A stretch of 64,000 bases of DNA from Terebella lapidaria (Eukaryota > Annelida > Polychaeta > Terebellida > Terebellidae). How positions within the stretch are numbered: the first letter of the stretch is position 1; every line of letters begins with the position of its first letter. The stretch lies in NCBI GenBank assembly GCA_949152475.1, contig OX424563.1, forward strand, positions 39,318,120 through 39,382,119. The letters run 5' to 3'. Below are positions 58,401-64,000 of the stretch, piece after piece. The position numbers and the translations under genes were made by a program. Below the pieces are notes generated by a model. It was not told where the DNA came from, searched no databases, and saw only the letters and a list, made by a program, of their open reading frames with translations.

Positions 58401-61400
58401 CGATGGACATGTGACGCTCCACTGTATGATGGAAATGCAAAGCTCCACTGTACGATGGACATGTGACGCTCCACCGTACAATGGACATACGAGGCTCCAT
58501 CGTAAGATGGACATGTGACGCTCCACTGTACAATGGACATGTGACGCTCCACCGTATGATGGACATGCAAGGCTCCACTGTACAATGGACATGTGACACT
58601 CCACCGTACGATGGACATGCGACGCTCTACCGTAGGATGGACTAGCGAAGCTCCACCGTAAGATGGACATGTGACGCTCCACAGTACGATGGACATCTGA
58701 CGCTCCACCGTACGATGGACATGCTATGCTCCAGCGTACGATAGACATGTGACGCTCCACCGTACGATGGACATGGGACGCTCCACCGTATAATGGACAT
58801 GTGACGCTCCACCGTACGATGGACATGAGACGCTCCACCGTATATGGACATGTGACGCTCCACCGTACGATGGACATGTGACGCTCCACTGTATGATGGA
58901 CATGCAAAGCTCCACTGTACGATGGACATGTGACGCTCCACCGTACGATGGACATGTGATGTTCCACCGTACGATGGACATCTGACGCTCCACCGTAGGA
59001 TGGACATGTGACGCTCCACCGTACGATGGACATGTGATGCTCCACCGTACGATGGACATGGGATGCTCCATCGTACGATGGACAGGTGATGCTCCACCAT
59101 ACGATGGACATGCTATGCTCCACCGTACGATGGACATTTGACGCTCCACCGTACGATGGACATGAGACGCTCCACCGTACGATCGACATGCGATGCTTCA
59201 CAGTACGATTGACATGTGATGCTCCACTGTACGATGGACATCTAACGCTCCACCATACGATGGACATGAGATGCTCCACCGTACGATGGACATGTGACGC
59301 TCCACCGAATGATGGACATGGAACGCTCCACCGTACAATGGACATGTGACGCTCCATCGTACGATGGACATGTGACGCTATACTGAATGATGGACATGCG
59401 AGGCTCCACCGTAAGATGGACATGTGACGCTCCACCGTATGATGGACATGCGACGCTCAATCGTACGATGGACATGGGATGCTCCACCGTATGATGGACA
59501 TGTGACGCTCCACCGTACGATGGACATGTGACGCTCCACTGTATGATGGACATGTGACGCTCCACCGTACGATGGACATGTGACGCTCCACTGTATGATG
59601 GAAATGCAAAGCTCCACTGTACGATGGACATGTGACGCTCCACCGTACAATGGACATACGAGGCTCCATCGTAAGATGGACATGTGACGCTCCACTGTAC
59701 AATGGACATGTGACGCTCCACCGTATGATGGACATGCAAGGCTCCACTGTACAATGGACATGTGACACTCCACCGTACGATGGACATGCGACGCTCTACC
59801 GTAGGATGGACTAGCGAAGCTCCACCGTAAGATGGACATGTGACGCTCCACAGTACGATGGACATCTGACGCTCCACCGTACGATGGACATGCTATGCTC
59901 CAGCGTACGATAGACATGTGACGCTCCACCGTACGATGGACATGGGACGCTCCACCGTATAATGGACATGTGACGCTCCACCGTACGATGGACATGAGAC
60001 GCTCCACCGTATATGGACATGTGACGCTCCACCGTACGATGGACATGTGACGCTCCACTGTATGATGGACATGCAAAGCTCCACTGTACGATGGACATGT
60101 GACGCTCCACCGTACGATGGACATGTGATGTTCCACCGTACGATGGACATCTGACGCTCCACCGTAGGATGGACATGTGACGCTCCACCGTACGATGGAC
60201 ATGTGATGCTCCACCGTACGATGGACATGGGATGCTCCATCGTACGATGGACAGGTGATGCTCCACCATACGATGGACATGCTATGCTCCACCGTACGAT
60301 GGACATTTGACGCTCCACCGTACGATGGACATGAGACGCTCCACCGTACGATCGACATGCGATGCTTCACAGTACGATTGACATGTGATGCTCCACTGTA
60401 CGATGGTCATCTAACGCTCCACCATACGATGGACATGAGATGCTCCACCGTACGATGGACATGTGACGCTCCACCGAATGATGGACATGCGAGGTTCCAC
60501 CGTAAGATGGACATGTGACGCTCCACCGTACGATAGACATGCGATGCTCCACCGTACGATGGACATGTGATGCTCCACTGTACAATGGACATGTGACGCT
60601 CCACCGTATGATGGACATGCAAGGCTCCACTGTACAATGGACATGTGACACTCCACCGTACGATGGACATGCGACGCTCTACCGTAGGATGGACTAGCGA
60701 AGCTCCACCGTAAGATGGACATGTGACGCTCCACAGTACGATGGACATCTGACGCTCCACCGTACGATGGACATGCTATGCTCCAGCGTACGATAGACAT
60801 GTGACGCTCCACCGTACGATGGACATGGGACGCTCCACCGTATAATGGACATGTGACGCTCCACCGTACGATGGACATGAGACGCTCCACCGTATATGGA
60901 CATGTGACGCTCCACCGTACGATGGACATGTGACGCTCCACTGTATGATGGACATGCAAAGCTCCACTGTACGATGGACATGTGACGCTCCACCGTACGA
61001 TGGACATACGAGGCTCCACCGTAAGATGGACATGTGACGCTCCACCGTACGATAGACATGCGATGCTCCACCGTACGATGGACATGTGATGCTCCACTGT
61101 ACAATGGACATGTGACGCTCCACCGTATGATGGACATGCAAGGCTCCACTGTACAATGGACATGTGACACTCCACCGTACGATGGACATGCGACGCTCTA
61201 CCGTAGGATGGACTAGCGAAGCTCCACCGTAAGATGGACATGTGACGCTCCACCGTACGATGGACATCTGACGCTCCACCGTACGATGGACATGCTATGC
61301 TCCAGCGTACGATAGACATGTGACGCTCCACCGTACGATGGACATGTGACGCTCCACTGTATGATGGACATGCAAAGCTCCACTGTACGATGGACATGTG

Positions 61401-63556
61401 ACGCTCCACCGTACGATGGACATACGAGGCTCCACCGTAAGATGGACATGTGACGCTCCACTGTACAATGGACATGTGACGCTCCACCGTATGATGGACA
61501 TGCAAGGCTCCACTGTACAATGGACATGGGACGCTCCACCGAATGATGGACATGCGAGGCTCCACCATAAGATGGACATGTGACGCTCCACCGTACGATG
61601 GACATGCGACGCTCCACCGTACGATGGACATGTGACGCTCCACCGAAGGATGGACATGTGATGCTCCACCGAAGGATGGACATGCGAGGCTCCATGGTAA
61701 GATGGACATGTTATGCTCCACCGTACGATGGACATGCGACGCTCCATCGTACGATGGACATGGGATGCTCCACCGTATGATGGACATGTGACACTCCACT
61801 GTACGATGGATATGCGATGCTCCACCGTACGATGGACATGTGATGTTCCACCGTACGATGGACATCTGACGCTCCACCGTAGGATGGACATGTGACGCTC
61901 CACCGTACGATGGACATGTGATGCTCCACCGTACGATGGACATGGGATGCTCCATCGTACGATGGACATGTGATGCTCCACCTTACGATGGACATGCTAT
62001 GCTCTACCATACGATGGACATGTGACGCTCCACCGTACGATGGACATGAGACGCTCCACCGTACGATCGACATGCGATGTTTCACAGTACGATTGACATG
62101 TGATGCTCCACTGTACGATGGACATCTAACGCTCCACCATACGATGGACATGAGATGCTCCACCGTACGATGGACATGTGACGCTCCACCGAATGATGGA
62201 CATGCGAGGTTCCACCGTAAGATGGACATGTGACGCTCCACCGTACGATAGACATGCGATGCTCCACCGTACGATGGACATGTGACGCTCCACTGTACAA
62301 TGGACATGTGACGCTCCACCGTATGATGGACATGCAAGGCTCCACTGTACAATGGACATGTGACACTCCACCGTACGATGGACATGCGACGCTCTACCGT
62401 AGGATGGACTAGCGAAGCTCCACCGTACGATGGACATGTGACGCTCCACTGTACAATGGACATGTGACGCTCCACCGTATGATGGACATGCAAGGCTCCA
62501 CTGTACAATGGACATGTGACACTCCACCGTACGATGGACATGCGACGCTCTACCGTAGGATGGACTAGCGAAGCTCCACCGTAAGATGGACATCTGACGC
62601 TCCACCGTACGATGGACATGTGATGCTCCACTGTACGATGGACATGTGACGCTCCACCGTACGATGGACATGGGACGCTCCAATGTACGATGGACATGCG
62701 ACGCTCCACTGTACGATGGACATGCGATGCTCCACTGTACGACGGACATGTGACGCTCCACCTTACGATGGACATCTGACGCTCCACTGTACGATCGGCA
62801 TGTGATGCTCCACTGTACAATGCACATGTGACGCTCCACCGTATGATGGACATGCAAGGCTCCACTGTACAATGGACATGTGACACTCCACCGTACGATG
62901 GACATGCGACGCTCTACCGTAGGATGGACTAGCGAAGCTCCACCGTAAGATGGACATGTGACGCTCCACAGTACGATGGACATCTGACGCTCCACCGTAC
63001 GATGGACATGTGATGCTCCACTGTACGATGGACATGTGATGCTCCACCGTACGATGGACATGGGACGCTCCAATGTACGATGGACATGCGACGCTCCACT
63101 GTACGATGGACATGCGATGCTCCACTGTACGACGGACATGTGACGCTCCACTGTATGATGGACATGCGAGGTTCCACCGTACGATGGACATGGGATGCTC
63201 CATCGTACGATGGACATGTGACGCTCCACCGTACGATCGACATGCGATGCTCCACCGTACGATGGACATGTGATGCTCCATCGTACGATGGACATCTGAC
63301 GCTCCACCGTACGATGGACATGCTATGCTCCACCGTACGATGGACATGTGACGCTCCACCGTACGATGGACATGGGACGCTCCACCGTACAATGGACATG
63401 TGACGCTCCATCGTACGATGGACATGTGACGCTATACTGAATGATGGACATGCGAGGCTCCACCGTAAGATGGACATGTGACGCTCCACCGTATGATGGA
63501 CATGCGACGCTCAATCGTACGATGGACATGGGATGCTCCACCGTATGATGGACATG
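55446..63556. repeat. 8.1-kb HOR block, right copy of the 18.9-kb-distance duplication
   Basis: This is the partner of 36,530-44,796, with one hexamer fewer near 61.2 kb. Its left part also belongs to the 7431-bp-shift family (45.5-50.5 kb) and carries that family's CACCGTCCGATGG variant near 57,199 rather than the TATGATATAC variant of the 35-kb and 38-kb copies. Two neighbouring lineages therefore meet in it. It includes a second example of the 1169-bp tandem pair at 58,153-60,490 (chimeric monomer at 59,317-59,326). Homology to 44.8 kb stops at about 63,556. Confidence 0.82.
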
Positions 63557-63564
63557 GGACGCTC

Positions 63565-63882
63565 CACTGTACGATGGACATGCGATGCTCCACTGTACGA
63601 CGGACATGTGACGCTCCACCTTACGATGGACATCTGACGCTCCACTGTACGATCGGCATGTGATGCTCCACTGTACAATGGACATGTGACGCTCCACCGT
63701 ACGATGGACATGGGACGCTCCAATGTACGATGGACATGCGACGCTCCACTGTACGATGGACATGCGATGCTCCACTGTACGACGGACATGTGACGCTCCA
63801 CCTTACGATGGACATCTGACGCTCCACTGTACGATCGGCATGTGATGCTCCACTGTACAATGGACATGTGACGCTCCACCGT
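63565..63882. repeat. 182-bp (7-monomer) tandem duplication near the right edge
   Basis: The stretch at 63,565-63,700 recurs at 63,747-63,882. Both copies contain the GATCGGCATG monomer (63,651 and 63,833) that elsewhere appears only once per 2.4-6 kb. In these two copies the next monomer reads ACAATGGACATG, whereas at the other sites I checked it reads ACAATGCACATG. The window ends inside the array at base 64,000, so how far this short-period pattern continues is unknown. Confidence 0.85.
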
Positions 63883-64000
63883 ATGATGGACATGCAAGGC
63901 TCCACTGTACAATGGACATGTGACACTCCAGCGTACGATGGACATGCGACGCTCTACCGTAGGATGGACTAGCGAAGCTCCACCGTAAGATGGACATGTG

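Larger units (their letters stand above)
500..60899. repeat. 30 dispersed 25-bp monomers containing GTATATGG
   Basis: These monomers lack one base in CCGTACGATGG and read CCGTATATGG. GTATATGG starts at 500, 4607, 5906, 8973, 10167, 14092, 15312, 18795, 23890, 25189, 28204, 29736, 31009, 33998, 37169, 39924, 41093, 41976, 45303, 46758, 47979, 48654, 50837, 51512, 54189, 55410, 56085, 58840, 60009 and 60892. Most copies sit in the same context, after CATGAGACGC, so one deletion event spread by HOR duplication is the simplest explanation. Each copy shifts the downstream register by one base and so switches the reading frame in the spurious open frames. Confidence 0.93.
1449..62568. repeat. 156-bp hexamer ending in GGACTAGCGAAG, doubled at many HOR copies
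   Basis: A six-monomer block ending with GGACTAGCGAAGCTCC is present twice in tandem at 13 clear sites. The TAG last bases are 1604/1760, 2930/3086, 7322/7478, 11271/11427, 17534/17690, 21017/21173, 26553/26709, 31879/32035, 35102/35258, 38273/38429, 43652/43808, 57189/57345 and 62412/62568. Altered pairs occur at 49,680/49,836 and 52,538/52,694. Single copies occur at 12,597, 16,416, 19,899 and 22,343. A second hexamer type, containing GGACCTGCTATG, is doubled at 33,647/33,803, 36,818/36,974, 42,300/42,456, 48,303/48,459, 51,161/51,317 and 55,734/55,890. Confidence 0.85.
3311..63842. repeat. HOR index monomer with GATCGGCATG, 17 copies
   Basis: The variant GATCGGCATG (for GATGGACATG) starts at 3311, 7703, 12822, 16641, 20124, 22568, 26934, 32260, 35483, 38654, 44033, 50061, 52919, 57570, 62793, 63651 and 63833. 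It follows a CACCTTACG monomer and precedes an ACAATG monomer. The spacings are 4392, 5119, 3819, 3483, 2444, 4366, 5326, 3223, 3171, 5379, 6028, 2858, 4651, 5223, 858 and 182 bp. Each is a multiple of 26 minus the number of 25-bp monomers in the interval. The unit therefore has one phase but no fixed length. Confidence 0.92.
1..64000. repeat. 26-bp satellite array with nested higher-order repeats, filling the whole window
   Basis: Every part of the window reads as direct copies of one 26-bp unit. A consensus copy is at 1087-1112, with the core CCACCGTACGATGGACAT preceded by ACGCT and followed by GTG. All copies I read have the same orientation, and both window edges lie inside the array. Counting from the unit at base 10 to the unit at base 63,989 gives 2,462 steps, 33 of which are 25 bp. 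The unit has 15 G/C of 26 and three CpGs, with a fourth in the CATGCGAC variant. Neighbouring units differ at several positions, while distant units match exactly, which defines higher-order structure. Tandem satellites of this kind are known from centromeres, pericentromeres, subtelomeres and sex chromosomes of eukaryotes; which applies here cannot be read from the sequence. I do not recognise the monomer as a named satellite family. Confidence 0.98.

Noticed and set aside
1-64000. CRISPR array
   Set aside because: The period is 26 bp with no unique spacers. Variation is by point substitution between adjacent units, no cas gene is present, and the length is far beyond that of CRISPR arrays.
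1-64000. Bacterial or phage origin
   Set aside because: No gene, ribosome-binding context or operon is visible in 64 kb, and a gene-free satellite of this size with nested HORs is a eukaryotic feature. The sequence alone does not identify the lineage.
1-64000. CENP-B box or a known telomere-type repeat inside the monomer
   Set aside because: I do not see the TTCG....A..CGGG pattern in the consensus or in the common variants, nor TTAGGG/TTTAGGG-like units. A centromeric role therefore rests on organisation only.

Overview
The window is one uninterrupted tandem satellite array. From base 1 to base 64,000 it consists of head-to-tail copies of a 26-bp monomer. A consensus copy lies at 1087-1112, with core CCACCGTACGATGGACAT, about 58% G+C and 3 to 4 CpG sites. 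I count about 2,462 monomer steps between the first and last copies. I found no protein-coding gene, RNA gene, transposon, CRISPR array, inversion or unique spacer. Many long open reading frames exist, but they follow from the repeat arithmetic: 26 is not divisible by 3, and the reverse-complement consensus has no stop codon. I do not annotate them as genes.

The layout is hierarchical. Point-mutated monomers recur in fixed order and so define higher-order repeats (HORs). The scales are: 26-bp monomer; 52-bp dimer, 156-bp hexamer and 182-bp heptamer; units of 1.17-1.35 kb (45 to 52 monomers); units of 2.4-6 kb; and duplicated blocks of 5-8.4 kb separated by 7.4-19.4 kb. The clearest are: 545-3196 (1326-bp tandem pair); 3762-6359 (1299-bp pair, with an expanded equivalent at 22993-25642); 905-9320 repeated at 20318-28551; about 7330-16416 (5119-bp period); 15089-22054 (3483-bp pair, nearly identical); 28552-30461 (mosaic); 33020-39702 (3171-bp shift); 39237-41574 (1169-bp pair, repeated at 58153-60490); 36530-44796 repeated at 55446-63556; 45530-50530 repeated at about 52960-58040; 47752-53386 (2858-bp shift); and a 182-bp duplication at 63565-63882.

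Register is kept throughout. Every HOR spacing I measured is a whole number of 26-bp units minus the number of 25-bp monomers it contains. There are 33 such monomers, of only two kinds. This fits growth by in-register homologous exchange (unequal crossover, gene conversion or replication-based amplification).

The organism cannot be named from the sequence. A gene-free 64-kb satellite with nested HORs suggests a eukaryote, and a centromeric, pericentromeric, subtelomeric or other heterochromatic location. Common variants at all four CpG positions are the TG and CA products expected from deamination of methylated cytosine, so a genome with CpG methylation is likely. Location and function are inference. 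Block boundaries are accurate to roughly one monomer; they were read by eye and by coordinate arithmetic.
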